Below are positions 25,551 to 34,170 of a DNA stretch of 64,000 bases, in pieces; position 1 is the stretch's first letter; every line of letters begins with the position of its first letter. The DNA is from an uncultured archaeon. Its GTDB lineage: Archaea > Nanobdellota > Nanobdellia > Pacearchaeales > GW2011-AR1. Location: assembly GCA_902385655.1 (NCBI GenBank), contig CABMGO010000003.1, positions 1 to 64,000 of the forward strand, given 5' to 3'. Both the position numbers and the translations under genes were made by a program. Under the pieces are notes generated by a model that saw only the letters and a list, made by a program, of their open reading frames with translations, was not told the origin of the DNA and did no database searches.

Positions 25551-26258
25551 ATGTTAAAACTAAGTGAAAATCCTAAAAGTCCAATTATGATAGCAGGTTT
25601 TCCGGGATTTGGTTTTGTGAGTACGATTGCAACAGAGTTCTTGATAAAACATCTTAGTGCAAAAAAGATTGGAAGTTTTTTGACTGAGGAACTTTTGCCT
25701 CTTGCGATAATTAAAGACTCTAAAATTATTGATCCGATCGAAATATATTATGCGAAGAAAGAAAATATTCTTCTTATAAGAACTTTGGTTAATATAAATG
25801 GTGCGGAGTGGAAAGTTGCGAAGATTGTTGGTGAACTTGCTGATGACCTTAAAGTGAAAGAGATAATCAGTATCGAGGGCGTTGCGAATGCTAAAGGAAA
25901 AGATCCAGGAGTTTCCAAAACATATTATTTTGCGAGTCAAGATTCTGCGAAATTTAAGAAATTGGGAATTGATGTTATGAAAGACGGAATTGTTATGGGA
26001 GTTACTGGCGTGCTTTTAATGAAAACACAGGATTTTCCAGTTTCATGTTTTTTTGCCGAAGCTAATCCTGGAATGCCAGATTCGAGAGCTGCTGGAGAAA
26101 TAGTAAAAGTTCTAGACAAATATCTTAATTTGAAAGTTGATTATAAACCTTTGATGAAAACTGCCGAAGAAGTTGAAAGTAAGATAAAAGATTTGCTTTC
26201 AAAAATAAAAGAGAGTGCAGATCATAAAGAGAAAAAAGAAACAAGTTATACAGGGTAA
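25551..26258 (+). CDS. PAC2-family protein (proteasome assembly chaperone-like)
   Basis: This is a 235-residue protein of the COG1938/COG2047-type ATP-grasp-like PAC2 family. Typical features are the N-terminal MIAGFPGFGFVSTIATEFL loop (IAGFPGFGF), IIKDSKIIDPIEIYY, ISIEGVAN, GVTGVLL, and CFFAEANPGMPDSRAA. The C-terminus is a charged helix. In archaea members are linked to proteasome assembly, but no proteasome gene is in this window. TATA TTTTTAAATAAG (about 25511-25522) and a weak GAGGGTGAT ribosome site precede the ATG. Confidence 0.82.
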   Translation: MLKLSENPKSPIMIAGFPGFGFVSTIATEFLIKHLSAKKIGSFLTEELLPLAIIKDSKIIDPIEIYYAKKENILLIRTLVNINGAEWKVAKIVGELADDLKVKEIISIEGVANAKGKDPGVSKTYYFASQDSAKFKKLGIDVMKDGIVMGVTGVLLMKTQDFPVSCFFAEANPGMPDSRAAGEIVKVLDKYLNLKVDYKPLMKTAEEVESKIKDLLSKIKESADHKEKKETSYTG

Positions 26259-26304
26259 ACATAGTTAACAATTATTTAAAAGAGAAAAAAGTTAGAGGTG
26301 AAGT

Positions 26305-27243
26305 ATGGGTAAAAAAAATAAAACAAAGGAATATGATGTTCTCATTTTGGGAGCAGGAATGGCAGGACTGACTGCAGGACTTTATGCAGCCAGGTATAAT
26401 CTGAAAACTATAATTGTAAGCAAAGATATCGGTGGAACAGGAAATATTGCTGGACACGTCGAGAATTGGCCAGGTTTTGATGGTGCTGGTATTGATTTAA
26501 TGAAGAAAGTTATTGAGCAAGTCAAAAAATTAGGCGTTGATTTTTTACAGGGTGAGACTGTCAGGGTTGAAAAAGATAAAATCGGTTTTTTTGTCGAAGT
26601 AGGGGGAGAAGTTGTTCATGGAAAAAGTTTGATTGTTGCTTTGGGAATGCAACATAGAAAGTTAAATATTCCTGGTGAAAAGGAATTTTTAGGTAAAGGA
26701 GTTTCTTATTGTGCAACTTGTGATGGAATGTTTTTCAAAAATAAAATTGTAGCTATTGTTGGTGGAGGAGATTCTGCCTCTAGGGCCGCAAATTATCTTT
26801 CAACTCTTACAAAAAAGGTTTATTTAATACACCGAGGAGAAGAGTTCAAGTTTTCTCCAATGTGTTTAGAGAGAGTAAAAGAAAAAAAGAATGTTGAGTC
26901 AATTCTTAATTCAATCATTACTGAAATTAAAGGGGACAAGAAGGTCAGTAAGATTTTAGTTAGTAGCATTGACGGAAAATCAAAGAAGGAAATTGATGTT
27001 GATGGGGTATTTATAGAGATTGGCGCTGTTCCAGTTTTGGAAGTCGTTAAACCTCTTGGTTTGGCTTTGGATCAGGGAGGATTTATAATTACTGACAAAA
27101 ACTCCAAGACGAATGTCGAAGGAGTTTTTGCTGCGGGCGATGCAACAAATTCAAGTCTTAAACAACTTAGCGTTTCTGCTGGAGAGGGTGCAATTGCGGC
27201 AAAAGAAGCTTATGATTATTTGAGATTTAGATATAAAAAATAA
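26305..27243 (+). CDS. trxB: Thioredoxin reductase
   Basis: This 312-residue NAD(P)H-dependent flavoenzyme reduces thioredoxin-like proteins. The FAD motif GAGMAGLTAGLYAARY is at about residues 12-27, the redox CATC is at Cys136/Cys139, the NADPH loop is VGGGDSASRAA near 154, and the FAD-binding end is GVFAAGDATN near 275. All catalytic features are present and the length is normal. GAGGTGA precedes the ATG as a ribosome site, with TATA TTATTTAAAAG upstream. It would supply reducing power to the thioredoxin-like protein at 6384 or to cytoplasmic partners not in this window. Confidence 0.95.
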   Translation: MGKKNKTKEYDVLILGAGMAGLTAGLYAARYNLKTIIVSKDIGGTGNIAGHVENWPGFDGAGIDLMKKVIEQVKKLGVDFLQGETVRVEKDKIGFFVEVGGEVVHGKSLIVALGMQHRKLNIPGEKEFLGKGVSYCATCDGMFFKNKIVAIVGGGDSASRAANYLSTLTKKVYLIHRGEEFKFSPMCLERVKEKKNVESILNSIITEIKGDKKVSKILVSSIDGKSKKEIDVDGVFIEIGAVPVLEVVKPLGLALDQGGFIITDKNSKTNVEGVFAAGDATNSSLKQLSVSAGEGAIAAKEAYDYLRFRYKK

Positions 27244-27603
27244 TCACTGGTCTATTCTTTCTACGCTATAACTTGGATTGAATATTCTGACCCCATTGTA
27301 AATATCGTCGTCAAAAAGCCAAAAATTGTCGGTACACTCATATCCAAATTCTACTCTCCCAACGTTTTCTCTATTTGTAGTTACAACTCCTTCAGTATAA
27401 TAAGAAACCAATTCTCCATTTTTTCTTAAAGCATATAGAGGCAAGTGATATCTTTTTGCATTCTCTGCAACTTCTCTTTTTGTTTTTACTAATTCTTTTT
27501 CTCCAGCATTTGTTTCAAAAGGAATAAATGGTCTTTGGACCGATGAGCAAGAAGTAAGAGCTAGTAATGCTGATGCAAGTAAAATCGAACCTAATTTTTT
27601 CAT
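27244..27603 (-). CDS. Small lipoprotein, unknown
   Basis: This is a 119-residue protein with a bacterial-style lipoprotein signal: MKKLGSILLASALLALTSC, with the lipobox Leu-Thr-Ser-Cys at residues 16-19. The mature part is a charged single domain with no further motifs. Its stop is directly next to the stop of the convergent thioredoxin reductase. TATA (GATTTAAAAG read on the minus strand, about 27621-27630) lies about 23 nt upstream. Function unknown. Confidence 0.6.
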   Translation of the reverse strand: MKKLGSILLASALLALTSCSSVQRPFIPFETNAGEKELVKTKREVAENAKRYHLPLYALRKNGELVSYYTEGVVTTNRENVGRVEFGYECTDNFWLFDDDIYNGVRIFNPSYSVERIDQ

Positions 27604-27645
27604 ATTTAATTGAATTCTTTGAGATTTAAAAGGATTTATATGGTT

Positions 27646-28011
27646 CTATTTTCCTAATCTCTCCAATTCTAATTCTTTAATTTTTTCTAAAATTTCATTA
27701 GGATGATGGATAACTCTATTGTATGCTGTAAGTATTCTCCTTGTTAAATCGTCCCCCCTCATCCATCCCTCTTGAAACTGGCCGGAATATCCGATGTATT
27801 TTGCATTTCTGTGTTTGGCTTTCAAAAAATTCAATTCTTCTAAGTTATTATGATGAATAACAACGTAGTCTACATTTTGGTTAGAAAGAACTTCGTCTGC
27901 CTCCTCAATGGATAGGGCGATTTCAACTTCTAAGTCTCTCATGTGTCCCATTAATTCGGGAGTTATTTTTGACCCATGATCAAATGGATTTTCATAAATA
28001 AGAATTTTCAT
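27646..28011 (-). CDS. Receiver-like alpha/beta protein, unknown
   Basis: This 121-residue protein alternates strands and helices: MKILIYENP, EVEIALSIEEADEVL, VDYVVIHHN, AKYIGYSG. That matches a flavodoxin/receiver-like fold without the phosphoacceptor Asp pair of response regulators. It overlaps the kinase-fold gene upstream by 4 nt (ATGA type), so the two are cotranslated and may work together. No enzymatic motif recognised. Confidence 0.55.
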   Translation of the reverse strand: MKILIYENPFDHGSKITPELMGHMRDLEVEIALSIEEADEVLSNQNVDYVVIHHNNLEELNFLKAKHRNAKYIGYSGQFQEGWMRGDDLTRRILTAYNRVIHHPNEILEKIKELELERLGK

Positions 28012-28502
28012 ACGCGTATCCAGTCTGTAAAGTCTACCAAGTACAGCTCATTTTTTAGAGAATACACTGCATTGTAGAGTCCTGTTTCACTGGCTGGGGA
28101 AATAAAACCCTTAGAAAATGCTTTGCTAATTTCAGTGCGGTAAAGACTCTTTATTAAAGAGGGATTTATGAGAGCTAACTCGTCTAGGGAAGAAATTACT
28201 TCTCGAGATATCAGTTCTTGAAATGGTAATTTTCTGGAGATAAGATCTCTAGCATTTGCTCCGGGAATAAGTTCCATCGCTATTGCTTGGACAGTTCTTT
28301 TTGGTAATCTTGCTTCTACAATTTCATAAGGCTCAGGGACTTTTATTCCTTCCTGAAAAAGACCTTGCTGAATTTCAAATTCTTCAGCTACATCTGCTTC
28401 TGTTCGGAATGGGCATTTTATTGCAATTTTTCCAACTTTGAAAACTTCAGCATAAGCCCCCTCATCATGGTAGTCTCCTTTAGAAAGTGTGATGGCGTTC
28501 AT
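28008..28502 (-). CDS. Minimal protein-kinase-fold protein, probably inactive
   Basis: This is a 164-residue protein. A glycine-containing hairpin EGAYAEVFKVGKIAIKCP places Lys29 as the VAIK-type lysine, AEEFEIQQ gives a helix-C Glu, and LYLVDFTDW (Asp157) is the DFG-like metal site. At the catalytic loop, SETGLYN keeps the Asn (144), but Glu139 stands where the catalytic Asp should be. The whole C-lobe after DFG is missing. The design matches the mini-kinase at 43081. It is coupled by a 4-nt overlap to the receiver-like gene downstream. Confidence 0.5.
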   Translation of the reverse strand: MNAITLSKGDYHDEGAYAEVFKVGKIAIKCPFRTEADVAEEFEIQQGLFQEGIKVPEPYEIVEARLPKRTVQAIAMELIPGANARDLISRKLPFQELISREVISSLDELALINPSLIKSLYRTEISKAFSKGFISPASETGLYNAVYSLKNELYLVDFTDWIRV

Positions 28503-28534
28503 ATTGCTTTTTATCGATCTCTTCTTTCCTAGAA

Positions 28535-29074
28535 TTAAATCTTGTTATAAACTGTGTCAATATGTAATGGGCAAGGCATTCTTGCTCTTATTGATCCTAC
28601 AAGTTTTCTTGCTAAAGCTTCGTGTTTTGGATTTGTTACGCCGATAACGAATATTGTTTCGCCCATTCTGATTAAAGATGCTCTGCCAGTTGCTTTACCA
28701 AATGAAAGTGCCATACCAGTCTGCATACGGTCAGCTCCTGCACCAGTCAACATCTTATTTTCTCTCATGATATGGTGTGGATATGGTTTTACTTCAAGAT
28801 AGAAATCTTTGCCAACTCCTTCAACTAAAAATCTGTTTAGGAACTGTCTGCAAGCTTCTGTTGCGTTGTCTCTTAACTGTACTCTGTGTTTTGCTTTAAT
28901 GCTTAAAACAATTGGGAATTTACCAGCTTGATATCTGCTGATGTCACCCATTCTCATTTTTGTCAAATGAGTATTCGGAATTGTTTTGATGTAAGATTTA
29001 TTCTTAACTTTAGACTTTCTAGTATAAGGAACTGTTGGTCTCTTTGAATAACAAGATGCTTTTCTTAATCCCAT
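28535..29074 (-). CDS. rpl10e: Large-subunit ribosomal protein L10e (uL16)
   Basis: This 179-residue protein has the archaeal/eukaryal L10e form of uL16: the N-terminus MGLRKASCYSKRP, then TRKSKVKNKSY, the loop near the peptidyl-transferase centre MLTGAGADRMQTGM, and C-terminal RARMPCPLHI. Length is normal. It follows the L35Ae gene with one base between them, forming a ribosomal-protein operon on the minus strand. Confidence 0.95.
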   Translation of the reverse strand: MGLRKASCYSKRPTVPYTRKSKVKNKSYIKTIPNTHLTKMRMGDISRYQAGKFPIVLSIKAKHRVQLRDNATEACRQFLNRFLVEGVGKDFYLEVKPYPHHIMRENKMLTGAGADRMQTGMALSFGKATGRASLIRMGETIFVIGVTNPKHEALARKLVGSIRARMPCPLHIDTVYNKI

Positions 29075-29075
29075 A

Positions 29076-29372
29076 TTATTTCTTTACTTTAGTAGATTTA
29101 GTTTCAGTTGAGTCTGCGATTTTACATTCTGTTCCGATAGCTTGTCCTGGAAGACCTTTTTCGAAAATTGCTCTGATAACTCCTTTATTTCCATGAGCTG
29201 CAGAGACTTTTCCTTTTATTTCTGTTTTAGATGGAGATGCCCAAACAACTTCTTTTCCGACGAATTGTTTAGCTTTATCCCTTGAGTCTATTCCTTCTAT
29301 TTCGATTAAGAAGTGTCTAGGAGTATAGCTTCTTCTACTTCTTCTGAATTGTATTACAAGTCCGTTTGTCAT
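29076..29372 (-). CDS. rpl35ae: Large-subunit ribosomal protein L35Ae (eL33)
   Basis: This is a 98-residue protein. RHFLIEIEGIDSRDKAKQF and KVSAAHGNKGVIRAIFEKG (shortened here) are the conserved core of eL33, a single beta-barrel on the large subunit found only in archaea and eukaryotes. A Lys-rich tail TETKSTKVKK extends the C-terminus. It is first in the two-gene operon with L10e. TATA-like CTCTTAAAAATTA about 58-70 nt upstream implies a leader of about 35 nt. Confidence 0.9.
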   Translation of the reverse strand: MTNGLVIQFRRSRRSYTPRHFLIEIEGIDSRDKAKQFVGKEVVWASPSKTEIKGKVSAAHGNKGVIRAIFEKGLPGQAIGTECKIADSTETKSTKVKK

Positions 29373-29479
29373 AATGTAAACTCGAAAAAATAACTCTCTT
29401 CAGGGCATTTCTCCATAAAGATAATTTTTAAGAGTATTTATAGAATAAAAAGTTGGTTTATAAAGCTTACGTTGTAGAA

Positions 29480-31396
29480 TTAAAATCCTAACTCAAAATC
29501 TCCAAGAACTTTCTTTAGAGATTCTAATGACTTCAAATCAATATTTCCAGGTTTATCTCTTGATTTTCCAAGAGACTCATTTAAATTCTGAAGAGAAGTT
29601 TCTACTAACTTATCATTTTTTAATACAAACATCTTTGGACCCTCGACAACAAACACATCGTCAAGGAAGAAGACCTCTAGTGCCTTGTCCTTTGATTTCA
29701 AGATAAATCTTTTTCTATCCATTGCGACGAAATCTTTTCTTTGAGCATATTCTATTAACGTATTTGTAATTTCTGCAGCAATTTTTCTTGCCTGCTCTAT
29801 TTCAGTAATTTCCTTTGCAGTTAATTTTTTCTTTTTGTCTTTGATCAACTCTTTGAAATCTTCTTTAGTTTTAATTATTGTTTTTAATCCTTCAAGATAT
29901 TTCTTTGGCATTTTGCCTTTCTTTACCAGTTGTTCAGAAAATTCAGAAACAATATCTTTGTCTACCTTCTTTCCTAAAAGACTTCCAAGCATAGAAAATA
30001 AATCTTCATGAACCGCTTCAATTGATTTTTCCTGAGTTCTCTTTTCAATTTGTTCTCTCAATTCTTTTAGTCTCTTAATATAATCGATTGCATTATTTGC
30101 CAATCTGTCAAGTTCTTTTCCGTCGATATCTCCAGGTTTGATTTTTCCATGTTCAAATTCTTTCCAAACTTTTATGATTATCTCTTCTAAAATATCTGCA
30201 TATTTTGCTTCAACTAATTTTTCCTTTTCTACAAAAACTTCTCTAAAAAGTTTTACAGTTTCTTTTGGCGTTGGTGGAGCAAGACCATACATCATTAAAA
30301 GACCTTGAGTTGGTGTAGAAATTCCCCAAAATAAATCTAAAGTTGCAACATCTAATATTCTTCTTTCAACTGTTTCCTTTAATTTGTCTCCAGAGGACAT
30401 GAACATATCAATTGCTTCAGGAGATGGCTTGATTTTTCCCATCCTAAGAAGTTGTTTCCAAGGTAAGAATGCTCCTCTATCGTAAAGAGGAACTCCGTCT
30501 CGGATAAAAGTAAACATAACTGGATGAGCATCTTTAACTGCTTCCCAGAATTCTGTTAACAAATAAACTTGTGGAGAAAGAGGATTTTTTGCTCCAGCAA
30601 TTGCTGTTGCTTCTTGAATATACTGGAAAATTACTGACCTTAATTTTTCTTTTAGTTCAAAACGAGGCATTCTTTTTACATCTGTATCGTCTATAATTAT
30701 GAAAACATCAACATCTGAAGTAGGTTTTGCTTCTCCTCGAATAATTGATCCTGCGATAACATAAGAGGTTACATACTTTTCAAATTTTCTTAAAACTAGG
30801 GATTTGTGGATAGATGAGACTCTTAATGCGCCAAGAAGTCCTTTGTCTAAAATTGGGAAAGACATCGCAAGAGCTTCTACTATGTCAAATTTTGAGTCAA
30901 GTGAAAGATTAAAAACATCAACAGGAGTCATTACATGAACCCACAACTGAGGATTGATTTCTTTCGCAATTTTAATTGCTTCAACTTTTACTTTTTGAAT
31001 TTCTTTGAATTTTTCTTCGGGAATTATCATTAAAAGATGAATTAATTTTCTTTTTGCTTCTTCTGGAGAAATTTCGTATTCTTCCTCTATCTTTTGAGAA
31101 GCTTGGGCAGGAATTATACCTAGTGCCTCGACATATTTGAACTCTTTTGTTATTGCTTTTTTAAATTTCTCAATGTCTTCTTTTGTTTTGTCCATCTGTT
31201 TTTTCAATTCTTTATCCATTCCCAATTCATTTTGTATTGGAAGATCGCCAAGTTTATTTTTTGGAATGTAAGCATTAGAAAGGTTTTGTTCTACAGTAGT
31301 TTCTTCCCGCTCGCGATTTGCATTTGAACCATTTTTATTTTGCGAAAGCGAATCACTCGTTTTTCCAGTTTTTTCTTGAGAATTCTTCTGTTCCAT
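29480..31396 (-). CDS. Large protein with a pol-beta-type nucleotidyltransferase domain
   Basis: This is a 638-residue protein. The first 60 residues are low-complexity Asn/Ser/Glu-rich and probably disordered. A nucleotidyltransferase signature appears near residue 217: IAGSIIRGEAKPTSDVDVF, with the GS and the Asp-x-Asp metal pair. The rest is mostly helical and charged, with coiled-coil character near 400-560. A beta-rich C-terminus (EVFFLDDVFVVEGPKMFVL) follows. I recall similar full-length proteins in DPANN genomes without known function; nucleotide transfer to RNA or protein is possible. It follows the L35Ae-L10e operon on the same strand. Confidence 0.7.
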   Translation of the reverse strand: MEQKNSQEKTGKTSDSLSQNKNGSNANREREETTVEQNLSNAYIPKNKLGDLPIQNELGMDKELKKQMDKTKEDIEKFKKAITKEFKYVEALGIIPAQASQKIEEEYEISPEEAKRKLIHLLMIIPEEKFKEIQKVKVEAIKIAKEINPQLWVHVMTPVDVFNLSLDSKFDIVEALAMSFPILDKGLLGALRVSSIHKSLVLRKFEKYVTSYVIAGSIIRGEAKPTSDVDVFIIIDDTDVKRMPRFELKEKLRSVIFQYIQEATAIAGAKNPLSPQVYLLTEFWEAVKDAHPVMFTFIRDGVPLYDRGAFLPWKQLLRMGKIKPSPEAIDMFMSSGDKLKETVERRILDVATLDLFWGISTPTQGLLMMYGLAPPTPKETVKLFREVFVEKEKLVEAKYADILEEIIIKVWKEFEHGKIKPGDIDGKELDRLANNAIDYIKRLKELREQIEKRTQEKSIEAVHEDLFSMLGSLLGKKVDKDIVSEFSEQLVKKGKMPKKYLEGLKTIIKTKEDFKELIKDKKKKLTAKEITEIEQARKIAAEITNTLIEYAQRKDFVAMDRKRFILKSKDKALEVFFLDDVFVVEGPKMFVLKNDKLVETSLQNLNESLGKSRDKPGNIDLKSLESLKKVLGDFELGF

Positions 31397-31447
31397 TATA
31401 TTAGTTATAATTTTAAGAGGTTTTTAAAGTGATTGGTTGAAATAAAA

Positions 31448-32248
31448 TCAGCTTTGCTTTGCTTTACCTGCATCAACAAGAAATTTTGCTCTCTCTTGAC
31501 ATTCTCTTAAAAAATCTGGACCATACATTTCTCTTATTGCCTTCGGAACATTTTCATTCCTGTAACTTAATTTTTCAGTCATGAGTCCTCTAACTATTGG
31601 AGTAAACTGATTGTAATCCATCATGTCTTTATACAATTGGTCATTCTCTGGATTGATTTGCCTAGCGAGAAGGTCTAGAATTACCCTAGTAGGCGGAGGT
31701 GAAAATTCATAAGCTTCTTTTGCAGACATGCCTGCAGTTATTAAGAGAGACCCAAAAATTTCAAGAGCCATAATTCGCGCATTCTGAGCTATAGCCGAAG
31801 AAAGATCGTGATCAGTAGGATCCATAGTTTTTATAATCAATCCAGATTCTTTAAAACATTTGATAATTTCTTCGCATCTCTTTCCAGATCTTTCTGTTGG
31901 ACAATACACTACGGTTTTTCCAGTTAAATTTTGAATATCGCCATACATAGGATGCAGTCCTCCAATTTCTATTTCTGGTCTAGTATATCTTTGCATAGCA
32001 TGAATTGGAAAAGTCTTTAACCCTGTAAAATCCATCATCGCATTACAATAATGTCCAATTCTTTTTATCATTTCTTCAGTGTACGGAATTGGAACAGAAA
32101 CAATTGTTAGGTCACTTATCTGTGCAGCTTCTTCTAGCGTTGGCGAAGTTTTTCTTCCAGAAATAATTACCTCATGTCCTTGATTTTCGAATAATGGTTT
32201 GTGTACCTTTCCCATAGGGCCAGTTCCACCAGCTAAATTAATTTTCAT
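31448..32248 (-). CDS. tyrA: Prephenate dehydrogenase, TyrA family
   Basis: This 266-residue protein starts at ATG 32248; an in-frame ATG at 32269 would add seven residues. MKINLAGGTGPMGK is the NAD(P)-binding loop, MDFTGLKTF and GGLHPMYG are the prephenate-site segments, and a helical dimerisation domain follows (AIAQNARIMALEIF). It makes 4-hydroxyphenylpyruvate for tyrosine. It overlaps the prephenate dehydratase gene by 11 nt, so the two branch enzymes are cotranslated. No chorismate mutase domain is fused. Confidence 0.85.
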   Translation of the reverse strand: MKINLAGGTGPMGKVHKPLFENQGHEVIISGRKTSPTLEEAAQISDLTIVSVPIPYTEEMIKRIGHYCNAMMDFTGLKTFPIHAMQRYTRPEIEIGGLHPMYGDIQNLTGKTVVYCPTERSGKRCEEIIKCFKESGLIIKTMDPTDHDLSSAIAQNARIMALEIFGSLLITAGMSAKEAYEFSPPPTRVILDLLARQINPENDQLYKDMMDYNQFTPIVRGLMTEKLSYRNENVPKAIREMYGPDFLRECQERAKFLVDAGKAKQS

Positions 32249-33083
32249 CTTTCCAATGTGAGTTTGCAAAACTTCCTAAAATTTTAATTGTATCGCCGTG
32301 TTCTTCGCGAGGATCCAAAGAATTTTTTAATGCGTTTAATGCTAGATCTACATTTTTGTCTTCGGTGTGACCATCAAGTTCTATGTAAAAATAGTATCCT
32401 TTTTTTCCATCAGGTCGAGAGTAGATACATTCTAAGTTAATGTGCTGTGAACCTAAAATGTTAAGACAGTCTGCAAGAACTCCTGGCCTATCTCTTTCTG
32501 GAGGATGAATTGCTAAAATTGTTTTGTCATCTCCTGTTGATTTTGTTTGTTCTCTTCCTAACACGATGAATCTCGTTCTGTTATTTGGACAAATATCTTC
32601 TGCGATAATTTCCAAACCCGATTTAAGAAGAGCTTCTCTAGGAGCTATTGCTGCAGAGTCCAATAGCCCATTTTGAGCGACATATTCTGCAGCTTCTGCT
32701 GTGCTTGCAGTTTGGATTGTTTGTGCATCTGCACAGTTTTGACCAAGATATTTTCCGCATTGTTCAAGTGCTTGATCTTTCGAGTAAACTTTTTTTATTG
32801 AGCCATGACCTTTAAGAGCTCCAAAACAATGAACTACCTTAAGCGATGCTTCTCTTATTATTTTTGCAGAATTACATTCAGTTAAGGAGTCTATGCTTTG
32901 AATAACCTGGCCATTGTAAAAGTTCTCTAGAGGAATTACTCCGCGATCATATGAACCTGTTTCAACTCCAATAACTACATTTCTAATTGGTTGAACTGGA
33001 ATAAAAATACCTTCTGAGAATATCAATTTTGCAGCTTTTTCAGTAAAAGTTTTTTCTGGACCAAGATATGCTATTTTTGACAT
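32238..33083 (-). CDS. pheA: Prephenate dehydratase with ACT domain
   Basis: This is a 281-residue enzyme for phenylalanine synthesis. Motifs: YLGPEKTFTEKAAKL at the start, GVIPLENFYNGQV near residue 63 (GV-PxEN signature), and NRTRFIVLG near 175. A C-terminal ACT domain follows from about 200, where the regulatory phenylalanine site is RPDGKKGYYFYIELDGH (ESRP in most homologues, here IYSRP). It overlaps tyrA. A TATA (ACATTTAAAAC on the minus strand, about 33147-33157) predicts a leader of about 40 nt with a small CTCAG/CTGAG hairpin, a possible but weak regulatory feature. Confidence 0.9.
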   Translation of the reverse strand: MSKIAYLGPEKTFTEKAAKLIFSEGIFIPVQPIRNVVIGVETGSYDRGVIPLENFYNGQVIQSIDSLTECNSAKIIREASLKVVHCFGALKGHGSIKKVYSKDQALEQCGKYLGQNCADAQTIQTASTAEAAEYVAQNGLLDSAAIAPREALLKSGLEIIAEDICPNNRTRFIVLGREQTKSTGDDKTILAIHPPERDRPGVLADCLNILGSQHINLECIYSRPDGKKGYYFYIELDGHTEDKNVDLALNALKNSLDPREEHGDTIKILGSFANSHWKDEN

Positions 33084-33198
33084 TTTGTTATTTTCTCAGA
33101 AACAGACTGAGTACTGAACACCTCTTTGAAATAATTATCTTTTAATGTTTTAAATGTTACTTTTTTGCAAAAGCACCTAAGGTTTAACTAAGTTAACT

Positions 33199-33843
33199 TC
33201 AATAATATTTTTTAAAACTTCTACCAACAACTATGCCAATTGCCGAGCCAATTATAGCACCAGCTATAAATTCGGAAAACCAGTGAAAACTGAACGATAC
33301 TCCTAACCCAATAAATAAAGCGGCTGCCAAAACTCCCCACTTAAGTTTCTTATTTTCGGGGAAGATAGTGATAAGAGTGAATGCTATTGCAAATGCGACA
33401 GTAGTATGAGAGGATGGCCAACCCCAAAATATACCATGCTTTAAAAATCCAAAATTAAACTGATGACTAATGTCCGTGCCAATTTCTTGAATGTTTGGCT
33501 GAATCCTACCAGTAAATGCTTTGTATATAGATGAAATTATCCAGCCAAGCAACGCTGCCTGCCCAATAGCCCAAGCGAGCAAAGTTGTTTTTTTATGATT
33601 ACGTTTTTTGCCAATCCAGAGGAGTATAAACGGCAGAATAATCACGCCAAGACTGCCCAAAATTATCGCAGGATATGAAATCACATCCAGAATAAAATTT
33701 CTCGTATGTAAAAAATACCACCAATCAAATCCAGAGAGTACAGTAATGTATGTTAAAAAGATGGCAGTAATATGCCAAACAAAAAACTTACCTGAGAATG
33801 ACTTAAAGAAATTAGGCAGAAGTGTTTTTAAAAATTTTTTCAT
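33199..33843 (-). CDS. PAP2-family membrane phosphatase
   Basis: This is a 214-residue protein with about six TM helices. The phosphatase motifs are KAFTGRIQP (KxxxxxxRP), WGWPSSHT (PSGH, with Ser for Gly), and FSFHWFSEFIAG (SRxxxxxHxxxD, where the first Ser-Arg is poor and Asp is Glu). These are typical of lipid phosphate phosphatases such as those acting on phosphatidylglycerol phosphate or undecaprenyl diphosphate. The imperfect third motif leaves activity uncertain. The short intergenic space upstream separates it from pheA. Confidence 0.8.
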   Translation of the reverse strand: MKKFLKTLLPNFFKSFSGKFFVWHITAIFLTYITVLSGFDWWYFLHTRNFILDVISYPAIILGSLGVIILPFILLWIGKKRNHKKTTLLAWAIGQAALLGWIISSIYKAFTGRIQPNIQEIGTDISHQFNFGFLKHGIFWGWPSSHTTVAFAIAFTLITIFPENKKLKWGVLAAALFIGLGVSFSFHWFSEFIAGAIIGSAIGIVVGRSFKKYY

Positions 33844-33877
33844 TTTATATAGAAGTATTTCTTATTTTTAAATTAAG

Positions 33878-33888
33878 TGGGCCCAACA
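33878..33888 (-). repeat. Copy 1 of the tRNA-Val 3' end
   Basis: TGGGCCCAACA matches 34171-34181 of the intact tRNA. It is followed by element E2 and then by CCTGTGAC (33963-33970), which matches the 5' strand of the T-arm region (34191-34198). Further on, GGTTCGATCC (33979-33988) is a T-arm fragment in inverted orientation. Confidence 0.65.
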
Positions 33889-33962
33889 TTCTCGCGAAAT
33901 GCATTTCGCAAAAAATGTTTTTTCTAAACGAGAATTTTCTTTTGCTCAAAGCGTTTTATTCG
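33889..33962. repeat. Hairpin element E2
   Basis: This is a complex member of the hairpin family: a left arm CGAAATGCATTT that is itself in a perfect 16-nt palindrome (33894-33909), a nested ATTCTCG/CGAGAAT pair, and a right arm AAAGCGTTTTATTCG shared almost exactly with E1. It replaces the T-loop segment between TGGGCCCAACA and CCTGTGAC of a decayed tRNA-Val copy. Confidence 0.6.
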
Positions 33963-34019
33963 CCTGTGACCTTGTCTTCGGTTCGATCCTATTTTTTTAG
34001 ATTTTCTAGAAAAATTAAG

Positions 34020-34029
34020 TGGGCCCAAC
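34020..34029 (-). repeat. Copy 2 of the tRNA-Val 3' end
   Basis: TGGGCCCAAC again, preceded by AAATTAAG, which also precedes copy 1. The T-loop part GGGATCGA resumes at 34096-34103 after element E3, as in the intact tRNA (34182-34189). Confidence 0.65.
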
Positions 34030-34094
34030 TATTCAAATTTTGCACCTCGTAAAATAATCAAACAAAATTGGTTTTTACTCGGAGCGAAATTTTC
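34030..34094. repeat. Hairpin element E3
   Basis: AAATTTTGCACC (34035-34046) pairs with GGAGCGAAATTT (34081-34092) over 12 positions, with one mismatch and one G-T pair. Compared with E6, the outer six bases of both arms changed together, which keeps the stem. It interrupts tRNA-Val copy 2 between the acceptor 3' strand and the T-loop. Confidence 0.7.
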
Positions 34095-34170
34095 GGGGAT
34101 CGATTTGTTACTGCGTAATCGGAGATACCTCTTGAGAACAAGTTGCATTTTCATTCTTCAAATGCAAATA

